Source of the DNA: Acanthornis magna
Lineage: Eukaryota > Chordata > Aves > Passeriformes > Acanthizidae
Direction of reading: 5' to 3'
DNA length: 64,000 nucleotides
NCBI GenBank assembly: GCA_036785705.1
Contig: JAWUZG010000056.1
Coordinates: 16,288,001 to 16,352,000 of the forward strand
The notes below the pieces were generated by a model. The model was not told where the DNA came from. It did no database searches and was given only the letters and a program-made list of their open reading frames with translations. Shown here piece by piece: positions 20,909-33,500 of this stretch (its first letter is position 1; each line of letters begins with the position of its first letter). The position numbers were made by a program, and so were the translations under genes.

Positions 20909-23900
20909 GTAACCCCGGCTGCCCCGGGGTCCCTCGCGGCGCGGGGAGGGGGGGGGCGCGACCCCATGGCCTCCCTTCGCCCACAGCGGGCAGCCCCTCC
21001 GGCGGGTGCGGAGCTGTGAGGGGCGCCCCCGCCGCTCTCCCTGGGAAGGGGTGCGCAGCCCCCCGCCGCCCCTGCCCGTTCCCCCGGCGGGCTCCGGGCC
21101 GCCCCCGGGGCTGCCCGCGGAGGGGGGTCCCCGTCCCCAGCCCCCGGCGGCGCCCCGGGTGCCTTGGCGGCCGCTGGGCCTTGGAGCTGTGCGCCGGGGC
21201 TTGGCCGGCTTTTTGTGTGTGTGTGTGTGTGGTGTATGTGTGTGTGTGCGGCTGACGGCTCCTGGAGCGTGAACTCCTGCGAGGGAGAGGTTTGGTTTCC
21301 CAGCAGCTCAGCTTTCTGGGTTACTTCCTGTCCCATTCTTTAGCACTTATCTTTACTTCCATTCCCTGGAGGAGCTGCCTTGACAGGGCAGCGATCCTGC
21401 CGTTATTATCCCTTCAACTCCTTAGTATCCCGAGAGAGTGTCCTCCTTTTCCAGGAGAGATCCCGATTTTGATGAATAACCCCTTTCCTTCCAAATTTTT
21501 GAAGGCTCTTCCTATTTTGCCCAGCTATTGCTTTTGTATTAACTATTTTTGTTCATCATTTCTCTCTTTTATGTCATTGTGTGGCTCAGTTCTACTTTCT
21601 TTTTTTCTTTTAGGTTTAAGCTGCCTTAAAGGAGAATTAAAAATAGTGACTCCAAAGAACAAAATAACACAGAAGAGAGAAAACAGCACTCAAAAAACCC
21701 CCAGAAAGGTGATGATTCATTTAGACTCTCAGAGTCATCCTAGACACATGGTTTGGCTGGGATTGGGGCCTCTTCTGTTTTTATGGATTTGAATAGGTAG
21801 CATTAGATTTCTTTGTTCTCTTAAAACCTACTTGCTGTTGACCTTTTAAAGTTTGAAAGCTCTGAAGCCCATTTGGAGTACTGTTCCTCTTGTAACACTT
21901 TATAATTTTCTAAAATTAATCTTCAAATGCTATTTCGATTATGAATTGCTACTTAATGGGTTTTTTGTGTCTCCATCTCAGGAATGTCACTTAAAATTAC
22001 TTCGCTCTAGGTTGTTTAAAGGATCTTTTCTAAAAGTATTTTCATAGATTTACTGTTTCTGTTTCAATACTGTTTCTGTTTTGATTCCAAAATCTTCATT
22101 GGGCTAGGTCATGGTAATTGCATTAAGTTGGTTTAGTCATACCTTGCTCCTGCGTGGGTCACTATTTTGTGTGTGTGTTGTAACGGAGCTGCAAAAATTG
22201 AAATTAATTTAGTTGGATGGTGTCTGTTTACAAGTACTTACTTTTTGGGCTGAGATCATAGAAGATGATGCTGTTTGGTGCTTAAGGGGAAAAAATGAAA
22301 GGAGTCATCAAAACCAATCCTGCGGGTAGGAGGGAGGTTCTGTTTCAGGGGGAGAGCTGTTCGTAGGGAGAATTGCGTGTTTTACGTGGTGAGATGAAGA
22401 GAGGGATCCGAGGAGAGAGAGTGGGGGGGTGAATGATGTCAGTCAGTCTTTTTCTGCATCCTGCTGTTAGTGTGCTCCAAATGATGGAGTTTCTGCGCGT
22501 TCTTTTAACACAGAGTCGGTCTTGAAGCCATTTTAATCTGTTTCAAATGTAGGTGAGTTTGGTTTTTTGGCAAAGAGGCCCTCCCTAGAGGTCTCTCTGG
22601 TCTGTGTCGTGTTTTCAGAGATGTCACTGACTGTACCAAAACGTTGTTCATTGTTGGCAATCAGTTGTTTTTGAGCATTAGCCTGCAGGAGAAAGAGCAG
22701 TATGTGTTGCCAACAGTCTTGGTCAAGGCTGGTTCATTTTTCCAATACAGATGTCTTTAGATTAAGACAAAAAGTAGCTGCTCTGTGTTGAAGATTAAAT
22801 AGAACATCCCTCCCTAACACAGTACAACAAATTCTGAGATACGTTTTCAACGTGCAGGGAAGAAATTTTCCATGTTATTTTGATAACCCATGAGCAATAA
22901 CAGAACACGTGGACATACCCAGTGTGATTCCAGGAGGGATTTTCCTGCTAATAGGTGAGACAGATGTGCATCAGTACAAACTTAGCAGTGCAGTTATGGC
23001 GCAGCTGTTTCATCTGAATTTAGTTTATTATAACTCCCTTTTCCCAACCCACCCAGTGCCTCTCATGTCAGGGCTGTAGCTTAGCTCCTACAGGACACCT
23101 CTTGGCGCCAACAATTCATGAGATCTTTGGGATTTATTCACAACAGGAGACCGAAGTTTTCATTTGATGTATGAAGTTCCTTCCTAGTGGGAAATGCCAG
23201 TGCAGTAAAGTTTGATTCAGATGCAGAGACTGGAATTGAGTTCATAGGAATCAGGGAATTAACTTCTGGCAGAAATTTGCACATGGTTGAAACAAGGCAC
23301 AGAGATTACTGATATGCTGAAGTCCTATTCTTGATCCCTGGAAGCATGTTGCAAGAGTAGGAGTCCTTTAGAGAAAGCTTTAGTCTTCAGGATATGTACT
23401 CATTTTGGGTTTGTTTTCCCTTAATGCGAATTGTAAACCCTTAAAGGAAATGTGCCATCTGAGGGACGGTTTTCTGTTGTTCCAGCAGTGCTTACAGAAT
23501 GATACTATCACAGTGAAAATCTTGCTTTGTCCACTAAAGACATCCAACAAATTTTGTCCACTTGGATTCTTTTAGGGTGGATTAAATAGAAATACATATC
23601 GAATATACTTCTAGAGATTGTCGAATGGCACAAGCTCTGTAAGCAGCACTCAGTTCATCAGCTGTGCTGTGTTAGTGCTGAAGTGAGTGCTTTAATGTGG
23701 TTTCAACTCACCATTGGCTCCTGCTTCTGTCATTCCATGCAATGTTGGTGTTTGGGTTCTCTAATGATAGTAAGTCATGTGAAAATACATAAATCTTAGC
23801 AATTAACACTTGCTACAAATTAATTACTTTTCAGGCTAAGCCTCCATCTGACTTTTGCTCTTTAAAATTTAGGAACAGCACTGCTGTAAGTTGGAGGAGA

Positions 23901-26900
23901 ATTGGCATTTTTTGCTTGGTACACGAGGATCTCCGAGCGTGCTGCAGAGCACAAGCTCCCTGCAGTTTGTCAGTGCACATCTTGAGGGAGGAGGTTCTGG
24001 CTGTGTGAACCTGATGCAGCATTCTCTACTGAAAAAGAGCTGTAAGGCCTTGCTTTAGCATCAGCATTGAGGTCCTGCATTCAATTGCAGCATTTTATTC
24101 ACGGGGCTCTGCATGTGCTTAAGGTTGCCAGTGTTTGGGTGGGGATGCTGAGGATGGTTCATAGTTGCTGTGCTTTCTGAAGGTGAGGTTTCTCTCAGGT
24201 TTGCAGACCTGAAGTTGCTTGAGCTGGGTGATTTCTCTGAATCTCCATCAGGCCCAAAGTCAGACCTCAAAACCTCTCTGTGAAATGGATAATTGTAGTA
24301 AAATGACACCTCTGTGCTTCCGTTTCACCCACCTGCAGGATGTAACAACACAACAGCTGCTTGTTAGTATGTAACAACACCATCTCGAGTTCTGTGAACA
24401 CCTGAAGTAGGTGGGGGACTTGTAGATTTACTCTTTCGGTTATTTTAAATTTAGTATGTCCAAGCTGGCCTTGTGGGAGCTCTCACAGAAATGCGTAACT
24501 TTTAATGATGGCTTATGAGGAGTGAAGGCTTTCCTTTGAAGTAGCAGCTCCTATGTGATGTTTTGGATTCATGCACTGTTAACTCATTACTTTCAGGCCC
24601 AGCAGCTTGCATGTGTTGCTTGGTGATTTTCATCTCTTGGTGGTTTTACCTCGCTTGAAGTTTGTCTGGGCTGTAGCATGGAACATCCAGCAGAAAATAT
24701 ATTCAGGATTATAAGGCTCTGTGAAATGTTGATATTTCACGTTACTTGCAAGCTTCACGATTGTGATATGAAAATGAAAATAATAACACAATTGTTTGCC
24801 TTATTCTCTTGTCTGAAGAGCTCCTGGTATAGGAACTTGAGTGACAGCTGAAGATGGTGTTTGTGTTTAGTTTGTCAAAAATATATTGACCATTTTTAAA
24901 ATGCCATTTGAGTGAGAGCACATTTAGCTTGTTCAAGTTTTGAAATGGATAGGAGAAGTGAGTTGTGAGACTAATGAAGGCTGATGTGATTATCCTTATT
25001 CCACAGCGCTTTCCTTTTTTTCTGTTGTTTATTTGATTTAAATGTCTTGGAATACTTCAACCACAGGCAAGTTGGATCTACACTGATTAGGTCTATGCCA
25101 GGTACTAAATGTCATGTGTAATGGTGCACTTCCCTTGTTGTACAGAGTTTGGCTGACACCATTAAATTATGGTCCTTATTCTGCTTTTGGATGTGTAATC
25201 CCAGAGTTTAGGAATCAGGTCTATCTGTCAGGCCGTGTGAACGAGCGAAATACTGAGTTTTGAGGTCTTGCTTTTTGTACCAACCTTTAACTTTCTTTAA
25301 AGTAAGTGTATACATATGTTGGAATTAATTTTCCACATGATGTTTGCAGTGACTTTAAAGAAGTGACACATTGATGTGGAAAAGTCTAAGATCTCTTTGA
25401 CAGCATGAGACATTATCAATAGATAATGAGCGTGTTTGTCTTATTATTTTTATTTACTGCTGCTTCTACTATAATTATTAGTGTTTTAATCAAACTTTGT
25501 TAAGTCATGGAGTGAGAGAGCTTTACTTTCACTAAATATGACTTATTTTTATTAAAGTTGCAGATCTTACTCTTGCCATATGCAGCTAATTTTCCTTTGG
25601 GGGGAAAAAGCTTGTTACTTTTTTAGTGGAGCAATCTGTTACCTTGTCTGTAGTCTGTGAAGTCAGTGCAATTCTAATTTGCATCAGCTAATAAAAAATG
25701 TGTGGGTTTTAAAGTGAAAATCATGCAAAAATTTAAAAAAAAAAAGGTGAACGACTGATCATCTATGCAAAAAAACAAGGCTAGAAATGTGATCAAATTA
25801 GGTCATGGCAGTGCAGTTTTGTGCAGGGCGGTAAGCATATCTGAAGACCTTGTATGCTTTATCTTGGGAAGCAAAGCTCTTGGAAAATGTGCATAAGAGG
25901 GATGAAAAGAGCTTTTTTCATCCTCCTCTTTGAGCTATCATTGCGAAAGCATGATTTTATGTTGCATTAAGTGGCAGAAATTTCAACTTAAGCAAAGAGC
26001 TGCACAGTTCGTGGCACTGCTCTGATGCAACTCATTTGCAGGAGAAACGAATCACAGTTGGGTTTGTGTGATCAGCTGCACAATTAAGTATTTAATGGTT
26101 TTATTGTTTATTATATTATTGCAGTGCTCAGATGAGATAAGGGGGCCTGTCACTAAAAGTTTGCAGCCAAAGGAAATGAAAGGTCGGATAGAGGTGTACA
26201 AAGAATTAATGAAATAGCACTGATGAGTACAGCAGAAATGGTCTGGGACTGATCCTGTTATCTGCAGGTGACAGGGAGGATAAGGAGGGTTAGTCTGAAG
26301 GAGGAATCTGCATGAGGATTGTAACTGGCATTTGGTGAACCTTGATTCTAAAAGGGTGGTTTTTCTATGGGAAGAAAAGGGTGAAGATTTTTGAGGTGGT
26401 GGTTTTCTTGTATTGTGCAGGTGTCTTTACCTGTTCATGAAACACAGCATGTGTCAGCGTGAGGGAGAGGGGACAGGCTGGTGGCACTGCAAACCCAGCT
26501 GAAGGACACAGCTCAATGCTCTGTGGGGTCAGGTTTTATTCTTTAGATAGGGAAGCAAAGATGGGATAGAGATTTAAGAAAAAAAAAAAAAAACAAAACC
26601 CCATACAAAAACAACAACAAAAAAACCCCACAAATAAATAAAAACCCACAAAAGTAGTTTGGGAAGAACTAAATGGATCCTGAATGTATTTCCTGGCATC
26701 TGACTCCCACAGGGAAATGCTGAGCAGTCAAGCAGAAATACCTCCTGTAACCTTTGCATCCATTCTTGTTCCATGCAGGAGTAGGTATATGTAATCATTA
26801 AAGTGGAGTGTAGACCATTTCTTCAAGGTTTGCTCCAGAGATGAAGCACATCCCTCATTTCTCTTGTCTTCCATAAAGTATTATCTGTAGCCTTTTCCTC

Positions 26901-29900
26901 ATCTGGCAGAAGCAAACTCTCCCCACCCCAAGCCTCTGGGGGAACTCTTTGATAGTGAAAGAAAACTTTGGGTCTTTTTTGACATAACTGCATTAAAATG
27001 TAACATTCTCACACAAGTACATAGTAAAAGTAAGTAAACCTCTCACTTTTATTCTTTGCAACTAACAAAAAATACCATTTTTTTAAGGGGTAGCAGGTTG
27101 TTTGACACACATGGGCACAGAAGACTATGAATAGTGAAGACAATGAAGAGTGGGACATCCATCAAAGAGTAACAACCTCTTATAAGGTAATTCAGGACCA
27201 CATTGAGTTTATCCTGTTGTACTTGCAAAATCAATTAAGTAACTGTTGTTGTCCTCCATTTTCATGGCACTATACAATCATTATAACCAAGAATATATAG
27301 GTATATTTTCCCCCCCTGTGCTTCATTTCATTTTTTTACTCACATGCAGAAAGCCAATATGTAACAACCCAAATGCATGCTGAGTTCTGAATGAGATTGA
27401 TTACAGTTGCAAAACATTAAATATTAAATGCCAAAGGGCTACTTCCAGTAGTCCTCCTTCCCTTCTCCAGAGATTGATGTCTTAAATGGGGCTTTGCAAA
27501 CAGGAGTTTTAAATGATCTATGGAGCAGAAGTGAAAATGTTTTCAAAGCTGGTGTGTACCTAAAACTATCCTGAAACCTTTAATGTTATGGTTAAGTATT
27601 CTTGTAATTTGAATTTCATTGCTTGCCATAGGGGTGAGATGGAAGAGTGGATATTTACAGAAACTGTGCAAGTGATAAAAGGAGCTGCCTGACTTTGTCT
27701 TCTGCTTTGTATGTTTTCGTACTTATGTACTTTAGTACCAGCTAATTTGAATAAGCTCTGCTAGTCACATGCAACATATGGAGCCAATGCCAATTTTTTA
27801 TAGTGCTGCATTACAAATATACCCACCAGCTGAGAAGTGTGAGAGAGGGAGCTTTGCTTTTCCTTAACCAACTGTCTTCTCGGAGAGTTGCAGGGGGAAT
27901 ACTGCTGGCCCCTCAAATGAGAATTCCCATTTCACTTCATCTCTTTAGTCACCCCATCTCTTTCTTTAGCATTTTGAGCACCTAGTCTAACTTTAAATTT
28001 CAGGGTCAAATGGGAGCTTGCAAATATTGGTCCATTACCAGGCAGGACTGTAAAAACAGCATCATAAAGTTTGTTTACATTAACTTTTGATCAGATATTC
28101 TCAGTTTGAGAAAAAAGTTTTCGTATCTTGTTTTTATAGATATTCAGAAACTAGGGCTAAAGGGTCACAGTATTTTTTGAGGGTTTTGCACAACTCATAT
28201 TTATCATCAGTTAGATTCCACAGTCAGTTTTCACCTGCAAATCCAAAGGAAGATCTTACTCTTGCAGCTGGAATTTCACTAACAGTCCTTTTAGTGGTGT
28301 GATGCAGAATGAAGTCAAGCTCAGTGTCTTATAGGTGAGCATGTCCTGAAGTGCTAATTGGAGTTTAGAAAAGAGCTTACCAAAAGCTTATTAAGAGTCA
28401 GTAGAAATACTTCCATTGTCATCAGATTAACCAAGTCTGATTTTTGGAATATGCTGCAAAAGCTGACCTATTCAGTTAGCAATTGCTGCTTTGTAAATCC
28501 CCTTTCCTTCCAGTCTCAGATAATGAAGTTCACACTATAAAACAAAACAAAGCCAGTTTCTAAGCCATGTATAACATATGGAGCTAAAAAGTCTACTTTA
28601 ATAACCCTATGCTGAAGTAGTGATTGTTGCCATACATGGTAAGCTGAAGCATTTATAAATGTCAAAGACAGGCATTTGCTGTGTGTAATTTCCATATTTG
28701 CAGGGTAAGTAGGGTCATTGGAGCACCTGTTAATTATGAGTTTATATCTCTCCAAAAAGCAGATAAATAACTTCTTTACCATGAGCACAACGAGGTTGTA
28801 GAAGAGCAAATACACGCTGTGCCTTTATCTGCAAAGTTGGCAGTGATTGATGTTTTCACTTTTCTCTTGTCTGTGGGCGTATCTGGGTCACAGGAAAACA
28901 AGTGTCCGGTGGGACATGGGGAGTTGATTGCAGTGTCTTTTGAATGACCTGTGGATCACGAGGATCTGGAAATCCTTATGATACCTAAAAGCAGGTTTAG
29001 GTGGTGCTGTGGGTTGACATCCTAATAAACAAAAAATCACTGTAAATTTTAAGTTTTGCTTAAAATTCATTTTCATCTCTAGAACTTTTCTTTGTACTTT
29101 AATCTTGATTAACTTTGCAGGAGTTTAAATACATTCCTCTTTTTAATCTTCTAGGTCTGTTAATATCCATTGCAACAGGTTTGAATATTTTCTGAGGCTC
29201 CTATTCCTCAGATTACCTTTCTCATACCCTGCTTTTATTCTTTCTTCTGTTATTTCTTTCAGTTTTAGGAGTAGGGAATATAAGACACAATGTGTGTGAA
29301 ACTGCAAACATTTAACTTTGTGTGCTGGGGAAGAATTCCTAAATGCCTGTTTATTTTCTTGTGCCCAAGTAGAACTGCAGATGGGTACTTTTCAAACAGA
29401 GCCCTCTTTCCCAATGTGTGCTTTTTTCTAGGCTCTTTTACAGTGGCTATTTTAGATACCCTTTTGACCCAGGTGTCATAGACTGTATCAAGGTAATTAT
29501 AAATTAAATTATTCTGATATATGTTCTCATGGTGTTTGACAGGACTGTAGTAACAGCAGTTAAATGGATTTTCAGGTCTCATATATTATTATCCTTGTGT
29601 TTGATTTTTGGAATGTAGAAGCTCCTTTCAGCCTTTATGTACTAATTAAGAAGTGCACAAGCCAGAATAGAGAGTAGATTCTAATTACAAAAACAGAAGG
29701 GTGAAAAAGAAAAAAAAGAAAATTAAAGTTTTCAATTTGAACGTTAGTGTTACTAATACTCATGTGTAGCAGGTCACAGGATTATATTGGCAAGATATTT
29801 TCACTGAAGCTTAGAAGGAGTGAATTTCTAGAAAAATTAAAGAGTATCACAGTTCAGTTACTGTAGCGGTGCAGGGCTGCTTCATGCAACAGTTTGGATC

Positions 29901-30255
29901 ATCCAGTCCACAGTTTGGCTCACCCATTTAACCAGTGTCTCTGGAGTGAGTGATATTAACCACAGTGTGATTTTGAAATGAATGGTGGGTTCTGGAGTTT
30001 TTTCATTTTGCTTATTGCTCAGGTGCTTTAATGGTGAGCTGCTGTTTGATGCTGTCATTTCTGAAGAAAATGTTTACTATTTATAATGTGCAAGTGTCCT
30101 TTTCTTTTGCAGTTCAGTGATGTCAGCCACGTACTATGATTTTGCTAATAGCAGTGAGATCATTTGGAGTTTATCCTTTGTGTAACATCACTTTTCTCAG
30201 CACATAGAGAGAAATCTTAGCATCGCATTTCGTTAATACTGCCTTTTTTTTCTAG
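20909..30255 (+). other. ASB7 intron 1
   Basis: A 9.3-kb intron from the CpG island to the start-codon exon. It ends in the strong acceptor GCCTTTTTTTTCTAG. Contents seen are the GT microsatellite and an A15 tract with A/C-rich flank (26579-26650). No repeat family, exon or RNA gene was recognised in the remainder. Confidence 0.7.
21214..21249. repeat. (GT)n microsatellite
   Basis: An interrupted TG/GT dinucleotide repeat immediately downstream of the CpG island, in ASB7 intron 1. It is a probable polymorphic marker. Confidence 0.9.
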
Positions 30256-30570
30256 ATACCCTCTTTCTGATCCCAATCCTAATTTATTCCTGCTTCACAT
30301 TGATTGAAGGTGACTCGTGTGAGCTCATGAGGCTCCTGTAAAGGCCAGACTCAGCTAGGATGTTACACCACCACTGCCGGAGGAACCCTGAGCTACAGGA
30401 AGAGTTGCAGATCCAGGCTGCCGTGGCCGCTGGCGATGTCCACACCGTGCGCAAGATGCTGGAGCAGGGATATTCTCCAAACGGTCGGGATGCCAATGGC
30501 TGGACCTTGCTTCACTTCTCTGCAGCGAGAGGCAAGGAGAGATGTGTCCGTGTTTTTCTGGAACATGGAG
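30256..30570 (+). CDS. ASB7: ASB7 exon 2 (start-codon exon)
   Basis: Acceptor CTTTTTTTTCTAG, 104 nt of leader, then ATG at 30360 and 70 codons plus one base up to donor ATGGAG|GTGAGT. It encodes MLHHHCRRNPELQEELQIQA, the first ankyrin repeat and the start of the second. Confidence 0.96.
30327..30341 (+). promoter_or_regulatory. minimal upstream ORF in the ASB7 leader
   Basis: ATG AGG CTC CTG TAA (MRLL stop) lies in the leader of the start-codon exon and ends 18 nt before the main ATG. Such short upstream frames often reduce or condition initiation at the main start. Its start context (CTCATGA) is weak at -3, so leaky scanning is likely. Confidence 0.6.
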
Positions 30571-33500
30571 GTGAGTTGCCCACAGAGAAAAATCTTTATA
30601 CTCATCTGACACCTTTTTATCCCAATTTCCATTGCAGGGCTTTCCAGCACTGATTAGCTGTCAAACTACTTCTGGTTATCTTTTGTAATTTTTTTTGTTG
30701 TTTTTCTTCATCTCTGTTTACTTCTGATGCATGCTCTGTGAATGACATCATAGATTAGCTTTATGTCTTAATAGCTTATTTTTTGCCCCCAGCATTGCCT
30801 AGGAATTGTTAAAGGAATGAATAAGCATTATGAAAATAAGGCAGAAGGACTCATTATAAAATGAAATGCACTCACAGCACTCACTCCAGGCTTTTCTTCT
30901 CTGTTAGGGGGTATTATTAAGAGAAGGCAGGTCCTTGAATTGAAATCCTAGGGAAGTTTGTTGCAGAATTCTAAAGCCAGTTAACCAGTTGCATTAAAGA
31001 CTAAGTTTTATAGAGGCTTTAACAGAATCTGCTAAACTTTACAAAAACAGTCCTCTTTGTGCAAGGACTTTAGTGTCAGCTAATCTAGTTGAGTTTACAG
31101 CTCTCCTGCATCCAACCATGGTGAAGCTTTATTTCAAGAACTGACTGAGTTCTGTTGGTTTAAGTGATCCTCATGTGGGTGATGATTATTATCCCTCAGG
31201 TGGTACAGCCAGAATTTCTCACTGCTTTATTATCTTCCAAGGCCACTTTAAGTTTTAGAAAGGGATAGTCCTAATCTTTTAATGTGGTACTGGAGAGGAG
31301 ATCAGTAGATGTTCTCCACGTTCTGATCAGTGCTCTTGAAGAACAGCATCCTCTATTCTAGCACTGTCCTTACCAAATGAATTATGAATTAAGATGTTTT
31401 CAGTCCCAAGGAAACTGAAATTATCTTTTTGATGCTTTGTGTATCGGAGGCCATATAGGTCCCTTGTGTCTGTCACTGTGTTTGTCAGCAGTACAGATCA
31501 TCCTGAAAGTGGAGTGGCATTAAGAGGCTGTGGTAGAGGCACAATTTAGTGATTTATTCCTTAAGTACTGTGGTGAAATACAGCCTGAGCAGCTGGACCC
31601 TGTGGATATACCTTCTACAGATTGTAACCGCTTAAAAAGGGCAACCCCCATGTCCTTTTTGGAAACGGAAAAAAAGCTACTAAATTGTACTAATATCTAA
31701 TTTTAAATTCAACTTTTTAAATGTAATATATGTGGATAATCTCAAGGCTTCAATTTGATGATTCATAAGTTTAAGTAAGGCTGTAAGTGAAATACGTCGC
31801 TTTTAAGTTTTTATCTGTAAATTTAAAGATGATAAAAATCCCCAATCCCTTCTGTATTCCTATGTATTTTCATTTTATAGGTTTTGATATTACGTAGCTG
31901 CTGATGCAGTGGTTTGTTTTTATTTTTGCTGTTACTCGTTCCTATACAAAGTACCAGCTGAATGTGATGCCTCATGAAAACTGCAATGAAACACCTTTGT
32001 CCTGAGGCAGCTTAGAGTTGAATCACTGGGATGAGAAAGTTGAGTAACAAATAGTGTGAGAGTTAGTCATCCACAGCAGCTTTGCTGCAGCTGAGCCTCG
32101 TTCCCAAAAATTGGCACTGCCTTGTGCCTTGCCTCATTTTCCCTCAAAACAGAGGCATAAAAATAATGAGTATTTATAACATAATAATGTCACAAATGAG
32201 TTATTAAGCAGCGAGTGAGTTGACTCTCACAAGCTGAGTTAATCATGCCACCCTCATTAGGGAGAGGTTTGTGTCTACCTTTCCTCACATGGTCTTTACT
32301 TTTCTCCCTCTGGAGTGGATTGTTTTGCTGCTGGTGCTTAATCCCTGTGGAACAAAAAAAAGATACTGGGGGGAAGGAAAAAGTCCTTTTCTGTTGTGAA
32401 TCTTATGGTAAAGAGAGTATTGAACAGACTATATATTGGTAATAAATTGATAGTGAGAGGGAGTGTGTGGAGTTCTGGAGGAAAGAGGGAATGGAGATGG
32501 GAAGGAGGGAGCAGCTGGTGGTAGTTGTGGCTCCCTGGAGGGAGGATGAAGTTTAGCAGAGCTGGCAATATTTTCATAGGGAAAACAGGAATGGTAAAGC
32601 TGCAGTGGGCTGTTGCTGAGGGTAGAGTGCTGTGCCTCAGCTCTGAGATGCTGGAAGGTTCCCAGCATAGCCTGGTAGTGGGATGGAGGTTGAGTCGGGC
32701 TAATAAAGGCTGAGAAGGAATCTGGTCACTGACCTGGAAATAAAAAGTAGATTCTTATGGGAGTCATGACCTGTCCGCCTCCTGCTTTTGCTTTTTCTCT
32801 TCTATCGTTGCTCACCAGCAAAGAAAAGACGGAGAGGACAGTGTTGTGCATGCAGATTGGCTGATTTGAGTGGAGGTGGTGGAACAGCAGGAAGCTTTTT
32901 ATTATCTGCTGAGGAAGGAGACACAGATAGATGGGAAAAATGCAGAAAAAACCAGTCCAGACTAAAGGATGAAGCCAGCAGAAATACCAACAGAGGAGAT
33001 AGGTCAGAAAACAAATATTATTTAGCAATTGGTGAAATGCAGAAAGTTCATAACCATAGAGAAATTTAGTTTTCACGAGAAATAGTGAATTTTACTTTCT
33101 TAGTGTATTTGTCTCATTTTATTAAGGTGAAGATGCTATGAAGCCAGCTCTTCCCATCAATAAAAACGATCTGGAGTCACAAAGCAACACCAAAACAGAG
33201 AGTACAGTTTTTAGTAATCTTGAATTTTTGTGTAACAGGCCTTTTTTCCCTTTAGTATACTTTTAAAATTTTTAATATGACATATGGAGACAGACAATCC
33301 ATCAGTGGACAAGAAATATGTTTTATTAATTTCCAACCACCACTATTAATGTTGTAACAACTTAAAGTGTTCACAGTGTCTAGTTAGCTGTCCCTTCGTG
33401 GTACCTTCTCAACATGAACTGGGAAGTTTCTGGTTACTCATATTGAAATGAAGAAATAATTCACTAAAGCTCTTAGAAATGAAATAGTAAAAGTAGCCAA

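Larger units (their letters stand above)
20100..21210. promoter_or_regulatory. CpG-island bidirectional promoter of LINS1 and ASB7
   Basis: A dense GC- and CpG-rich block of about 1.1 kb separates the two head-to-head genes. It carries a CCAAT box on the plus strand (20666-20670) and an inverted one (ATTGG, 20724-20728) 53 bp away, flanked by GC boxes (20639-20649 and 20692-20707). This is the usual architecture of a TATA-less bidirectional promoter bound by NF-Y and Sp1-type factors. LINS1 transcription would leave leftward and ASB7 rightward. Long open frames on both strands here result from GC-rich, stop-poor sequence and are not genes. Confidence 0.85.

Noticed and set aside
20160..21336. 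Long open frames on both strands (up to 250 codons plus, 301 codons minus) in the CpG island
   Set aside because: GC-rich sequence has few stop codons; the products are Pro/Ala/Arg/Gly low-complexity with no domain, and the promoter and donor sites explain the region.
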